NCBI GenBank assembly: GCA_012841405.1
Contig: DUUT01000073.1
Location: 1 to 64,000 of the forward strand
Length of the DNA: 64,000 nt
From: Chloroflexota bacterium
GTDB taxonomy: Bacteria; Chloroflexota; Anaerolineae; UBA1429
Reading direction: 5' to 3'
The notes below the pieces were generated by a model. That model was not told the origin of the DNA and searched no databases. It saw only the letters and a list, made by a program, of their open reading frames with translations. The position numbers and the translations under genes were made by a program. Below are positions 35,764 to 45,535 of the stretch, piece by piece; the first letter of the stretch is position 1, and each line of letters opens with the position of its first letter.

Positions 35764-37974
35764 CTAGAAGGCGTGCCGCGCACCCACCGCCATCTGCTGT
35801 TGAATCTGCTCCACCGACGGGATGAACGCCTGTTCCAGCACCCGTGACACCATGCTGGGGACGTCGGGCGCCGTGACGTGTCCCACGGGGCAGTCGAGGT
35901 AATCAAAGAACCGCTCCTGCACCTCATCCGCGATGCGCGCACCGAGGGTCAGGCTGCGCGGCCCCTCCTCCACGATGAGCAGGCTGCCCGTCTTGATGAG
36001 CGAGCGGCCGATCGCCTCATAGTCCATCCCGATATAGTCGAGCGTGCGCAGGTCGATGACCTCGGCACGGATGCCCTCGGCCGCCAGCGCCTCCGCGGCC
36101 TGCAGGCACTTGGCCACTCCGGTGAGGTAGGTAAGCACAGTGACGTCGGTTCCCTCGCGCACCACACGCGCCTTGCCATAGGGCACATAGTAGTCCAACG
36201 GGTGCCCGCCATCGATCCCCTCGGCCGGAACCTCGCCGGGGCTGTCGTAGAGCATGCCGTGCTCCAGCATCAGCACGGGGTCCTCAAAGCGCATCGCCGT
36301 GTTGAACATGCCCACATAGTCAAAGGCGTTGGACGGCGCCATGATGCGCCACCCGGAGAACTGGGCAAAGAACGAGCCCGGGTCCATCGAGTGCTGCCCG
36401 CCGTAGCCAAAACCGATGGCCACGCGGGTACGCACGATGAGCGGAAAGCTGATGTTGCCACCGTACATGTGGCGCAGCTTGCCAATCTGGTTAAAGAGCT
36501 GGTCCGACGCCATGAGGGCAAAATCGGGGAACATGACCTCAACCACCGGGCGCATCCCGACGGATGCCGCGCCGCCCGCCATGCCGATAAAGCCCGTCTC
36601 CGAGATGGGTGTGTTGATGAGGCGCTCGGGGAACACCTCCTTGATGCCCCGTGTCGCCTGGTAGGCGCCTCCCCGCAGGTTGGCCACTTCCTCTCCAAGC
36701 ACGATCACGCGCTCGTCGCGCTCCATGGCGCGCCGCGTCGCCCCCGCGATGGCCCCCACGTAGGCCATCGGCGTGGTCGCATCTACATCCTCACGCTCAA
36801 TAAAGCGCACCCCCTCGAACACATCCTCCTCACAGCGCACGTCGCGCGTCAGCGACTCGAGGGGCGGCCACTTGGCGGCGGGGATGACACGCACCGTGTC
36901 CCCAGCGCTGCCCTCACGCTCCTCCGTGCAGAACGCCACCGCCGCATCGATGGAGGCACGCGCCAGGTCGCGCAGCTGCTGCAGCTCGCCGGCGGACATC
37001 AGCCCCGCTGCGATCAGGCGCTGGGGAAAGGTCTCGATCGGGTCGCGCTCACGCCACTCCGCTTCCTCGTCCTTGCTGCGGTAGCCAAAAGCGCTGCCGG
37101 GGAGCCGACCGGCATGGTGAAAGTGCCGGTAGGTCTTGGCCTCGATAAAGAACGGGTGGGGGTTGCTCCGCATCGCCTCGGCCGCCTCGCGGATCGCGAT
37201 GTACATCGCCAGCGGGTCCATGCCATCCACGATGAGGCTGTCGATACCGTACCCCAGGCTCCGCAGCGCCAGGTCCTCGATGCACGAGGACTCGGGCGTA
37301 CCGGTGCCCACGGCGTAAAAGTTGTTCTCCACCAGGTAGAGGATGGGGACGTCCCACAGGGCGGCCATGTTGGCCACCTCGTGGAAGCAGCCCTGGTTGA
37401 TGGCGCCATCACCGAACACGGACACTACCACCGTGTCACGTCCCCGCAGCTTCTCGGCCCACGCGGCGCCCGTCGCCAAGGGAATGCCGCCACCGACGAT
37501 GGCGTTGCTCCCCAGGTTGCCCGAGGCGGCATCGTAGAGGTGCATGGAGCCACCGCGTCCCCGGCACCATCCCTCGTACAGACCCATGATCTCGGCGAGG
37601 GTGCGGTTGACGGCATCCTGTACCGGGGCTGTCACGCCGTGCTGCAAGGGGCGATAGCCGTCTGGCGCATAGTACATGACCGCCTTGGAGACAAAGTGCC
37701 CATGGGCGCGGTGCGTCGAGCCCACCATGTCGCCCTTGCGCAAGGCCACGGCCATACCGGCCGCCACCGCCTCCTGCCCCACGCTCGTGTGCGCGGGCCC
37801 GTGGATCAGGTCGGCATCCTTGAGGTCCAGCACCGCCATCTCGAAATCGCGCACCAGAAAGAGGAGAAACGCCATGCGCTCCAGCTCGGCGCGATCCGTC
37901 GCTCTCAGGTCGCTCGCGTCAACCTCCAGCGCGTGACACGCCGCCGGCGGCCGTTGCTCGATGCGTCTACTCAT
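35764..37974 (-). CDS. 2-oxoacid/acetoin-type dehydrogenase E1, alpha and beta subunits fused
   Basis: alpha: RAHGHFVSKAVMYY, GRGGSMHLYDAASGNLGSNAIVGGGIPLATGAAWA, VVVSVFGDGAINQGCFHE; beta: VIVLGEEVANLRGGAYQATRGIKEVFPERLINTPISETGFIGMAGGAASVGMRPVVEVMF; single ORF. Confidence 0.9.
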   Translation of the reverse strand: MSRRIEQRPPAACHALEVDASDLRATDRAELERMAFLLFLVRDFEMAVLDLKDADLIHGPAHTSVGQEAVAAGMAVALRKGDMVGSTHRAHGHFVSKAVMYYAPDGYRPLQHGVTAPVQDAVNRTLAEIMGLYEGWCRGRGGSMHLYDAASGNLGSNAIVGGGIPLATGAAWAEKLRGRDTVVVSVFGDGAINQGCFHEVANMAALWDVPILYLVENNFYAVGTGTPESSCIEDLALRSLGYGIDSLIVDGMDPLAMYIAIREAAEAMRSNPHPFFIEAKTYRHFHHAGRLPGSAFGYRSKDEEAEWRERDPIETFPQRLIAAGLMSAGELQQLRDLARASIDAAVAFCTEEREGSAGDTVRVIPAAKWPPLESLTRDVRCEEDVFEGVRFIEREDVDATTPMAYVGAIAGATRRAMERDERVIVLGEEVANLRGGAYQATRGIKEVFPERLINTPISETGFIGMAGGAASVGMRPVVEVMFPDFALMASDQLFNQIGKLRHMYGGNISFPLIVRTRVAIGFGYGGQHSMDPGSFFAQFSGWRIMAPSNAFDYVGMFNTAMRFEDPVLMLEHGMLYDSPGEVPAEGIDGGHPLDYYVPYGKARVVREGTDVTVLTYLTGVAKCLQAAEALAAEGIRAEVIDLRTLDYIGMDYEAIGRSLIKTGSLLIVEEGPRSLTLGARIADEVQERFFDYLDCPVGHVTAPDVPSMVSRVLEQAFIPSVEQIQQQMAVGARHAF

Positions 37975-38032
37975 GCCACACCCCTTCGTTGCTGTTCGAT
38001 GCCTCGTATCAACCGCTACAGGCAGCCTCGGC

Positions 38033-38183
38033 CAGGTAACGTTTGGGAAAAGGGCCACCGCGTCCTTCCGAGCGCGGCGAGAAACCTCGCGACGAGAACC
38101 CTCGTCGATGGGCGTCAAGCCCCTCGCCTACGCTCGGGGCGACACCGCTTCTCCGTCGGGCGCGTTTTCCAGTCACGGCCTAG
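38033..38183 (-). repeat. MITE-like element, copy 2 (about 151 bp, reverse orientation)
   Basis: CAGGTAACGTTTGGGAAAAGGGCC ... GGGCGCGTTTTCCAGTCACGGCCTAG; core matches copies 1/3/5 after reverse complement, plus a short internal duplication. Confidence 0.75.
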
Positions 38184-38614
38184 TCTTGGGGCAGGATCTC
38201 GCGAATCTCGCACACCTCGTACTCGACGCCACGGAAATAGGCGACGAACACGCCCGGTCGGATCTCGAGCGCCTCGCCCAGGAACTCGATGCCGCGATCC
38301 TTCAGCGCCTGGTACGTTGCCCAGAAATCCTTGACGAGGAAGCCAATGTGAATCAGGCCATAGTCGCTCTGCTGGTGATCGGGCCGCAGCTCACGCCCCT
38401 TGGGGTAGTGATAGTCGAACAGCTCGAGCACATTGTCACCGAACTTCATGTGAACGATGCGCACGCGCGTCCCCTCGACGCCAATGAGCCGCGCCATGGG
38501 CGTGTCAAACTCGCGGTCGAACACCTTTTCCATGCCGACCACGTCCTGGTAAAAGGCGATCGCCTTGTCCATGTCCTTCACGCTCATGGCCACGTGATCC
38601 ATGCGTTCGAACAT
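38180..38614 (-). CDS. VOC/glyoxalase-like protein (methylmalonyl-CoA epimerase-like)
   Basis: 144 aa; RMDHVAMSVKDMDKAIAFYQDVVGMEKV, DYGLIHIGFLVKDFWATYQALKDRGIEFLGE. Confidence 0.8.
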   Translation of the reverse strand: MFERMDHVAMSVKDMDKAIAFYQDVVGMEKVFDREFDTPMARLIGVEGTRVRIVHMKFGDNVLELFDYHYPKGRELRPDHQQSDYGLIHIGFLVKDFWATYQALKDRGIEFLGEALEIRPGVFVAYFRGVEYEVCEIREILPQD

Positions 38615-38616
38615 CG

Positions 38617-39660
38617 CTAGGCCTCCATGTCGATGAGTACCTTGACCACCTCACCCCGGCGCATCATGGCAAAGCCCTCCTCCCAGTCCTCGAGGGGGAT
38701 GATGGCGCTCACGAGTTGTCGCAGCTTGTCGGCCTCTTCCCGTTCCGCCGCGAGTGCCTTTTCCCAGCTGCTCGGGGGTGAGCTAAAGCAGCCAGCGAGG
38801 TCGATCTCTTTGTAGAGCAGCGTGTTCCACGGGATGGGGGTCGTCTCCGGGCCGATGAGGCCGATGAGGACGGCCCGCCCCGTCTTTTTCACCAGATCGA
38901 TCCCCTGGGTGATCGCCGCCCCCGATCCGGAGCACTCGATCCAGGTGTCCACGCCCACGCCGCCGGTCAGGTCCATGACCACATCACGCAGCGATTCCTC
39001 CTGCACGTTGACGGTGCAGCTGGCCCCCATGGCGTGGGCCAGGGGAAAACGCTTCTCCACATCCATGGCGGTGCCCGACACGATGATCGGCCCAGCACCG
39101 AGGCGGCTCGCCCAGATAGTGGCCATCAACCCCATGGTGGCCGCCCCCGAGATGAGCACGCTCTGGCCCGACGTCAGGTTGCCGCGCTCGATCACACAGT
39201 GCGCGGAGATGGCGAACGGCTCGGTGACGCCGGCAACCTCCCACGGAATCCCATCGGGAAGGGCATGGACCAGCCACGCCGGCAGCGTCAGGTACTCGGC
39301 AAAGGCGCCGTGGTACTTGCTTCCCAGGGCCAGCTTGTGGTCGCAGATGTGGGGCTTGCCCGCCCGGCACAGCGAACAGACACCGCAAGCGCCGGTGTGC
39401 AGCTCCCCCACCACCCTGTCGCCCACCGACCAGCGGTCGCGCACACCTTCGCCCACGGCGACGATGGTGCCACAGTACTCGTGACCCATCACCACGGGCG
39501 GCGTGTTGGGGAACTCGTCCGCCTCGATGTGCAGGTCGGTGCCGCAGATACCACAGTACTTGACGCGGATGAGTACTTCGTCGGCCTCGGGCTGACGCAC
39601 GGGGACATCGCGCACCCCCACGTTACCCTTGCCGGCCGCGTACTTGACGAGTGCCCTCAT
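38617..39660 (-). CDS. zinc-dependent medium-chain alcohol/polyol dehydrogenase
   Basis: MRALVKYAAGKGNVGVRDVPVRQPEADEVLIRVKYCGICGTDLHI, GHEYCGTIVAVGEGV, CGVCSLCRAGKPHIC; ATG at 39660. Confidence 0.9.
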   Translation of the reverse strand: MRALVKYAAGKGNVGVRDVPVRQPEADEVLIRVKYCGICGTDLHIEADEFPNTPPVVMGHEYCGTIVAVGEGVRDRWSVGDRVVGELHTGACGVCSLCRAGKPHICDHKLALGSKYHGAFAEYLTLPAWLVHALPDGIPWEVAGVTEPFAISAHCVIERGNLTSGQSVLISGAATMGLMATIWASRLGAGPIIVSGTAMDVEKRFPLAHAMGASCTVNVQEESLRDVVMDLTGGVGVDTWIECSGSGAAITQGIDLVKKTGRAVLIGLIGPETTPIPWNTLLYKEIDLAGCFSSPPSSWEKALAAEREEADKLRQLVSAIIPLEDWEEGFAMMRRGEVVKVLIDMEA

Positions 39661-39828
39661 GCGCCACACCTCTCGTAAGAATTTCGTGTTGTACAGGATC
39701 CCATGGAAAGCCGAGGAGCGCTGAGCTCCGAGGTAACCGGTGCGCTGTGGCAGGCTCTGGCCCGCAGTGCGGGGCCTCGTCACAGCCCGTGTTGCCCCTA
39801 TCGCCGCGCAGCTGCGGCTCGGCCTGGA

Positions 39829-40893
39829 TCACCCGGGAAAGGGCACGCCGTAGCGCTGCCCCAGTTCACTCAGCTCCCCGTACAGCCCGGGGTCGATGGG
39901 GATCCCCTCCGCGCGCCGTTGGGCGCGGCGCTCCCCCTCGACCTCGCCGGGATAGTAGACACGCGAGAACCCCTCCGCGGGCGGCACCTGGTGCAGCTCT
40001 GCGATCATCTCGCCAAGGCGCCGCTTGAATGTGGCCAGGGGCATGAGCCGCTTCACGTCGAGGGCCAGGATAAAGTGCCCCAGCTCACGCCGTGCGCCCA
40101 TCTCGCCGTACATCCTGTTGATGTGCGGTCCCCAGGGCATACCGGTGAGCACACTGGAAAAGATGCCGATGATCATCGCCAGGCCACTCCCCTTGGGCCC
40201 GGCGATGGGATGCAGCCCCGCGATGGCGTTCGGATCAGTGGTCGGGTTGCCCGCGGCATCCAGGCCCCAGTCCGGGGGAATCTCGCGCCCCTCACGCTTG
40301 GCCAGTTCGATGCGCCCGTACGGGATGGACGTGGTGGCCATGTCCAGAATGACGGGAATGCCATCCGTCGGAAAGCCGATGGCGATGGGGTTGGTGCCAA
40401 AGAACGCCGTGCGTCCTCCGAAGGGGATGAGGAAGGGGTCCGTATCGGTCATCGCCATGCCGATATAGCCGTTGGATACCAGGCGATTGATGTAGAACGC
40501 CGCCATGCCAAAATGGCTCGAGTTGCGAATGGCGATGGCCCCGCTGCCGCTCTCCTCCGCCAGACGCATCGCCTCGTCGCAGGCCCGCCAGGTGACTACG
40601 TGTCCGAGGCCATCGCCACCGTCCACGATCCCCAGCGAGGGGGCGCACCGTTCAAAGGTGATCTCGGGCCGCGCCTTGATCGTGCCGTTATTCAGGCGCC
40701 GCACATAGTGGGCCAGGCGCACCACGCCGTGGCTGTCGACGCCCGACAGGTTCGCCATGGTGAGGCAATCCGCCACCACCGCCGCGTCGTCGGTCGGCAC
40801 CCCCACGGCGGTAAGCACGCGCTGCACGAAGGAACAAAGCTGCTCGTACGGTACGGTCCGCGTCGATGCGTGTGCTGTGGTCACTGGTTTCAC
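39829..40893 (-). CDS. Ldh2/malate-L-lactate dehydrogenase family oxidoreductase
   Basis: 354 aa; DSHGVVRLAHYVRRLNNGTI, AIRNSSHFGMAAFYINRLVSNGYIGMAMTDTDPFLIPFGGRTAFFGTNPIAIGFPT. Confidence 0.9.
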   Translation of the reverse strand: MKPVTTAHASTRTVPYEQLCSFVQRVLTAVGVPTDDAAVVADCLTMANLSGVDSHGVVRLAHYVRRLNNGTIKARPEITFERCAPSLGIVDGGDGLGHVVTWRACDEAMRLAEESGSGAIAIRNSSHFGMAAFYINRLVSNGYIGMAMTDTDPFLIPFGGRTAFFGTNPIAIGFPTDGIPVILDMATTSIPYGRIELAKREGREIPPDWGLDAAGNPTTDPNAIAGLHPIAGPKGSGLAMIIGIFSSVLTGMPWGPHINRMYGEMGARRELGHFILALDVKRLMPLATFKRRLGEMIAELHQVPPAEGFSRVYYPGEVEGERRAQRRAEGIPIDPGLYGELSELGQRYGVPFPG

Positions 40894-41633
40894 CCCATGT
40901 ACAAGCCGCCGTTGATGTCCACCACAATCCCTGTGACGTATGCCGAGAGCGCTGAGGCGAGGAACAGCACCACGTTGGCCACATCCTCAGGCGTCCCCAG
41001 CCGCCTCAGGGGGATGCCGCTCGTGTACGACTCTTCATGGCCCGAAATCTGCTTACGCACCGGATCCGTGGCGATGATGCCCGGGGCGATGGCGTTGGCG
41101 GTGATGCCGTACGGCCCGCCCTCTTTGGCCAGGGTGCGCGTCAGTCCGAGGAGCCCCGCCTTGGAGGCAGCGTAGTGGATGCCCGCCTCGATGCCGCCAA
41201 CGCGAGCCGCGAGCGAGGAAGCGTTGATGATGCGACCTCCCCCACGACGCTTCATCCCTTCCATCAGCCCCTGGCAGAGGAGGAAGGGCCCGCGCAGGTT
41301 GACATCGATCACCGTGTCCCACTCTTCCGCCGTCACCGCTCCGATGCCCTGGCGGTACGAGATAATACCGGCGTTGTTAAAGAGAATGTCCACCCCACCG
41401 TACTCGGCTGTGATGGTGGCGCACGTCTCCGCCACGCTCATAGGGTCGCCGAGATCACAGGCCAGTGCAGCAGCGTTGCGCAGCTCGGCAGCCACCTCCT
41501 CGGCGCCGGGGAGGTTGATGTCGGCGATGACCACGCGCGCGCCCGCTCTGGAGAGCAGCGTCGCCGAGGCCTTGCCGATGCCCCCCGCGCCACCTGTCAC
41601 GAGCGCCGTCTTGCCCGAGAGATCGATGCGCAT
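40890..41633 (-). CDS. SDR family oxidoreductase
   Basis: 247 aa; LVTGGAGGIGKASATLL, NNAGIISYR, SSLAARVGGIEAGIHYAASKAGLLGLTRTLA. Confidence 0.93.
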   Translation of the reverse strand: MRIDLSGKTALVTGGAGGIGKASATLLSRAGARVVIADINLPGAEEVAAELRNAAALACDLGDPMSVAETCATITAEYGGVDILFNNAGIISYRQGIGAVTAEEWDTVIDVNLRGPFLLCQGLMEGMKRRGGGRIINASSLAARVGGIEAGIHYAASKAGLLGLTRTLAKEGGPYGITANAIAPGIIATDPVRKQISGHEESYTSGIPLRRLGTPEDVANVVLFLASALSAYVTGIVVDINGGLYMG

Positions 41634-41738
41634 AGCTCAACCCTCCTTGGATGCGTAGCGCAACGATACCCGCCCTCTCCCCCACCTGTCAAGTGGCGGG
41701 TCGTGATGTGCACGCCGCATGCTCTGCTGCCTCCGACG

Positions 41739-41766
41739 TTGACAGCACGCGGCGAGAGGGTAGAAT
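41739..41766 (+). promoter_or_regulatory. sigma70-like promoter
   Basis: TTGACA (41739-41744), 16-nt spacer, TAGAAT (41761-41766). Confidence 0.6.
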
Positions 41767-41802
41767 GGCGGGCACCCTCAGTCGCTGACCAGGAGGCGCC
41801 CC

Positions 41803-42549
41803 TTGCCCTTCGCGGACCTCACGCAAGACCAACTCCAGGCCCTTTCTGCCGGAGCCGCCTATCTGGCGGCGTATCTGCTGGCTTCCATCGGCGCGTGGCA
41901 AGCCATGCGCAGGCTGCGCGCCCACCATACGCCCCTCTCGGTGGGCCTGAGGCACTGGACACACTGGCAATCCCTCGCTCGATTCGCCGGCCTGCTCCTC
42001 TCGGTCGGCTACCCGTACGCCATGGTGCTCACCGCGGCCTTTTCCGCCGGTGACGTGGGGCTCACGCCGGTGGACTGGCCCACGGCGCTGCCATGGGCCG
42101 TCACCCTCGTGGTGGGCGGCGCTGTGTGGATCGGCTTGCTGTGGGGCTCTCACCGGCGCCGCACCGGCACGGCCGGGCCTGGCCGCCCTTGGTTGGCCAT
42201 CGTCATCGATAGCCTCACTAGCGAGGGCACAGCCGCCATCGCCCGGGGAGCACTCATTCCCCTCGTTGGCACCTACTGGGGCATCTGGCTCGCGCCCGTC
42301 GTCAAGATGCTCGCGGCGCGGGCCAATCCGTACGTTCGCGCCCGGCTGCGCCAGGTCGGCGAGCGCGAGGCGCTCTTTCTCGGCGGGGCACTGGATTGGT
42401 TCGCCGCCGTGGTGTTCGCCTTTGGGGCCGGAATCTGGGGCGCCCTCGCCGCTCGCTTGCTAGGCGCCCTCGCCGCCCGGGCAGCGATGCGTCTCGCTGC
42501 CCGGCGCCTGCCGACAGCCCCGTCGGAAGAGGCCTCGCCCGCAGCATGA
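41803..42549 (+). CDS. hypothetical multi-pass membrane protein
   Basis: 248 aa, TTG start after AGGAGG; several hydrophobic segments; preceded by promoter and followed by terminator. Confidence 0.65.
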   Translation: MPFADLTQDQLQALSAGAAYLAAYLLASIGAWQAMRRLRAHHTPLSVGLRHWTHWQSLARFAGLLLSVGYPYAMVLTAAFSAGDVGLTPVDWPTALPWAVTLVVGGAVWIGLLWGSHRRRTGTAGPGRPWLAIVIDSLTSEGTAAIARGALIPLVGTYWGIWLAPVVKMLAARANPYVRARLRQVGEREALFLGGALDWFAAVVFAFGAGIWGALAARLLGALAARAAMRLAARRLPTAPSEEASPAA

Positions 42550-42569
42550 GGGCCACAGCGCCAACGCAA

Positions 42570-42603
42570 AAAGGGGTGGTACCCATCCGGGTACCACCCC
42601 TTT
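42570..42603. terminator. bidirectional intrinsic terminator
   Basis: AAAGGGGTGGTACCC-ATCC-GGGTACCACCCCTTT, perfect 15-bp stem with A-tract 5' and T-rich 3'. Confidence 0.88.
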
Positions 42604-42641
42604 CATTCCTCTCCCGATGCCTGGCGCTGCGGATCACGGCC

Positions 42642-42935
42642 TCAGCCGATGATCAACGCCAGGGCCACCAGAATAGCAAACATCGCTGCCGCGAGCACGC
42701 CGATGCGTTTCAGATCGCCGAGCACGTAGCGGTACTCGCCGGCATAGTCGGGTTCCTGGCCGGTGGACCGCTGCTCGGCTGCCGGGGCTTCCGCACGAAC
42801 GGGCTGCATCACGAGTGACGCCGCCTCCGGTGGCGCTGCCGCTCCCGGCGCTGCTGTCTGCCCTCGCACCGCGCGCCTCTGCGCGCTGCTCCGTCGTCGC
42901 GCCGCCGAAGAACGGCGCCCTCGTCTCTTGGCCAT
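42642..42935 (-). CDS. small basic single-TM protein
   Basis: MAKRRGRRSSAARRRSSAQRR ... YRYVLGDLKRIGVLAAAMFAILVALALIIG. Confidence 0.55.
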   Translation of the reverse strand: MAKRRGRRSSAARRRSSAQRRAVRGQTAAPGAAAPPEAASLVMQPVRAEAPAAEQRSTGQEPDYAGEYRYVLGDLKRIGVLAAAMFAILVALALIIG

Positions 42936-43039
42936 GGGTTTCACTCTCTTCTGCGTCCGTACCGCAATGGCGCCCCCCGTACACTGCCTTGACGGCCCCA
43001 TTATAGTGCCGCCCAGTGAGGGGTCAAGAGCCGTTGCGT

Positions 43040-44497
43040 CTATCCCTTGATTACGCCGAGGGGTCGCGTCCGCGCCACCCTGCGGGCCAAGCCCGCGGCG
43101 TGCACCACCTGGACCACCTGCTCGAGGTCCTTGTACGCCATGGGCGCCTCATCGGCCAGCCCGGCCATGCTGCCGGCACGCACGACGACGCCCTCCGCCT
43201 CCAGCTCGGAGCGCAGCTGCTGCCCGCGCACCGCGCGCTTGGCTTGGCCGCGGCTCATGACGCGCCCCGCGCCATGGCAGGTGCTCCCGAACGTCTCCTC
43301 CATGGCGCGCTCGGTGCCCACGAGGACGTACGAGCCCGAGCCCATATCGCCCGGGATCAACACCGGCTGGCCGAGACGGCGCCACGGCGCGGGCACCTCC
43401 GGCCGTCCCGGCCCAAAGGCTCGCGTGGCGCCCTTGCGGTGCACACACAGGCGCATCGTGCGCCCCTCCACCGTGTGCTCCTCGATCTTGGCAATGTTGT
43501 GGCACACGTCATAGAGCACCTCGAGGTTGGCCGGCGGGAGCTTGCCCGCCAGGACGCGCTCAAACGTCTCGCGCACCAGGTGGGTGATGACCTGGCGATT
43601 CGCCCACGCATAGTTGGCGGCACAGGCCATTGCCGTGAGATACTGCCGTCCCTCCGGGGAATCGAGCGGCGCGCAGACGAGCTCGCGATCGGGGAGCGTG
43701 ATGCCATACTTGGACGAGGCCCGCTGCATCTGCCGTATGGCGTCGCTGCACACCTGATGGCCAAGCCCGCGCGACCCGCAGTGGATCCACACCGTGATCC
43801 GCCCCGGCACCAACCCCCAGGCGCCGGCCACTGCCTCGTCGTACACCTCGACGATCTCGTCCACCTCGAGAAAGTGGTTACCGGATCCCAGGCTGCCGAG
43901 CTGGTTGCGCCCCCGATCCTGTGCGCGGGCGCTCACCGCAGCGGCGTCCGCCTGCGGCATCCGGCCACCATCCTCCGTATGCTCGAGGTCGCGCGATGTC
44001 GCCTGCCCGCTGCGCAGGGCCCACTCGGAGCCCTGCTCGAGCACGCGCCGCAGCTCGCGATCCGTCAGGTGAGCGCCACGAGAGGCGCCAACGCCCGTGG
44101 GAACGGCCGCATACAGCGCGCTCATCACCTCCTGCATGTAGGGCCGGATCGCCTCCGCCTCGATGGTCGAGGTCAGCAGGCGCACGCCGCAGTTGATATC
44201 GTACCCGACGCCGCCTGGCGAGATGACGCCATCCGGAAGCGCCGTCGCCGCCACCCCGCCGATGGGGAACCCATACCCCTGGTGCACATCAGGCATCGCG
44301 AGGGCATGCCCCACGATCCCGGGTAGCGTGGTAGTGTTGACCAACTGCTCGAGCGAGCGATCGGCCAGGGCCATCTCGAGGATCCGCTCATCGGCATAGA
44401 TACGCCCCGGCACGCGCATGTCGCCGCGCCACCCCTTGGGCACCTCCCACAGGAAGGAGGACAACCTCTTCAGATCCTGCTTTCTGACCATGACCAT
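43040..44497 (-). CDS. rtcB: RNA-splicing ligase RtcB
   Basis: 485 aa; MPDVHQGYGFPIGGVAA, GGVGYDINCGVRLLTS, SLGSGNHFLEVDEI, HCGSRGLGHQVC. Confidence 0.96.
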   Translation of the reverse strand: MVMVRKQDLKRLSSFLWEVPKGWRGDMRVPGRIYADERILEMALADRSLEQLVNTTTLPGIVGHALAMPDVHQGYGFPIGGVAATALPDGVISPGGVGYDINCGVRLLTSTIEAEAIRPYMQEVMSALYAAVPTGVGASRGAHLTDRELRRVLEQGSEWALRSGQATSRDLEHTEDGGRMPQADAAAVSARAQDRGRNQLGSLGSGNHFLEVDEIVEVYDEAVAGAWGLVPGRITVWIHCGSRGLGHQVCSDAIRQMQRASSKYGITLPDRELVCAPLDSPEGRQYLTAMACAANYAWANRQVITHLVRETFERVLAGKLPPANLEVLYDVCHNIAKIEEHTVEGRTMRLCVHRKGATRAFGPGRPEVPAPWRRLGQPVLIPGDMGSGSYVLVGTERAMEETFGSTCHGAGRVMSRGQAKRAVRGQQLRSELEAEGVVVRAGSMAGLADEAPMAYKDLEQVVQVVHAAGLARRVARTRPLGVIKG

Positions 44498-44570
44498 CCC
44501 TCCGGTGACGCCCCTGCGGTAACGCTTTCCCCGTGGCGCCTTTCCGATAAAGCCTCCGTCTCGTGCGTCC

Positions 44571-45506
44571 CTATGTGCCGGTCTCCGTCATCCCGACGAT
44601 CGTTCGCGCGGCGACGACGTCGCGGGCAATCTGTGCCGCCAACGCGGCCGGGCTGTCGAAACGCTCCTCCGGGCGCAACCACTCGATGAAGGCGACCTCC
44701 ATCGTACGGCCGTAGAGATCGCCCTCATAGTCGAGCAGGTGCACCTCGAGGGTGCGCTCTCCGGCATCAAAGCTCGGCCGCACCCCGATGTTGGCAACGC
44801 CGCCATGGCGACCATCCTCCAGCACCGCTTGCACCACATAGACGCCATCGCGAGGTACGGCCCGGGTAGGGTCCACCGGCAGATTCGCCGTGCGAAAGCC
44901 CAGGGCCCGTCCGCGCTGCGCGCCAGTCGCCACGGTACCGCTGAGGGTGTAGGGCCGCCCCAGAAGGCGCTCGGCCTCTCGGACGTCTCCCTTCATGAGC
45001 AGGTTGCGGATGCGTGTGCTGCTAATCGGCCGCCCATCGTCCAGGAGGGGCTCGATGATGCGCAGCGCAAATCCCGCCTCGGTGGCCAGCTCCTGCAGGC
45101 GATCGGTCGTCCCCTCGCGCCCTCGTCCCATGGTAAAGCCGGTCCCCACCCACAGCTCGGCCATGCGCAGCCCGCGGACGAGGTCATCCACCAGCTCCGC
45201 GGCCGACGTCTCGGCCAGCGCGCGGGTAAAAGCGAGCTGCACGAGGATGTCCACGCCCATGGCCGCGAGCAGCGCAGCGCGCTCTTCGGGCGCGCTGAGA
45301 TAGCGGGGCGGGCGTTCGGGGTCTAGGACGGCCCGCGGGTGAGGGTAGAAGGTCAACGCCGCGCTGAGCCGCTCCGTGGCTCGGGCGCGCTGTACGACCT
45401 GGTGGATGAGGTGTTGGTGCCCGCGGTGGATGCCATCAAACGTCCCGATGGTCACCACGGTGTCGTTCGCGGGAGGTAGCTCAGCAAGATTGTGTTGGAT
45501 GCGCAT
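44571..45506 (-). CDS. ribF: bifunctional riboflavin kinase/FMN adenylyltransferase
   Basis: TIGTFDGIHRGHQHLI, FLVGTGFTMGRGREG-like region, SSTRIRNLLMKGDVREAERLLGRPYTLSGTV; ATG 45506. Confidence 0.95.
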   Translation of the reverse strand: MRIQHNLAELPPANDTVVTIGTFDGIHRGHQHLIHQVVQRARATERLSAALTFYPHPRAVLDPERPPRYLSAPEERAALLAAMGVDILVQLAFTRALAETSAAELVDDLVRGLRMAELWVGTGFTMGRGREGTTDRLQELATEAGFALRIIEPLLDDGRPISSTRIRNLLMKGDVREAERLLGRPYTLSGTVATGAQRGRALGFRTANLPVDPTRAVPRDGVYVVQAVLEDGRHGGVANIGVRPSFDAGERTLEVHLLDYEGDLYGRTMEVAFIEWLRPEERFDSPAALAAQIARDVVAARTIVGMTETGT

Positions 45507-45535
45507 CGCATTGCCGTACCCTGTAGAGTAGGGCG

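Noticed and set aside
35878-38334. 818-aa plus-strand ORF opposite the fused E1 gene
   Set aside because: Antisense shadow ORF: high GC yields long open frames opposite real genes; His/Arg/Gln-rich, no recognisable domain, while the minus strand encodes clear E1 motifs.
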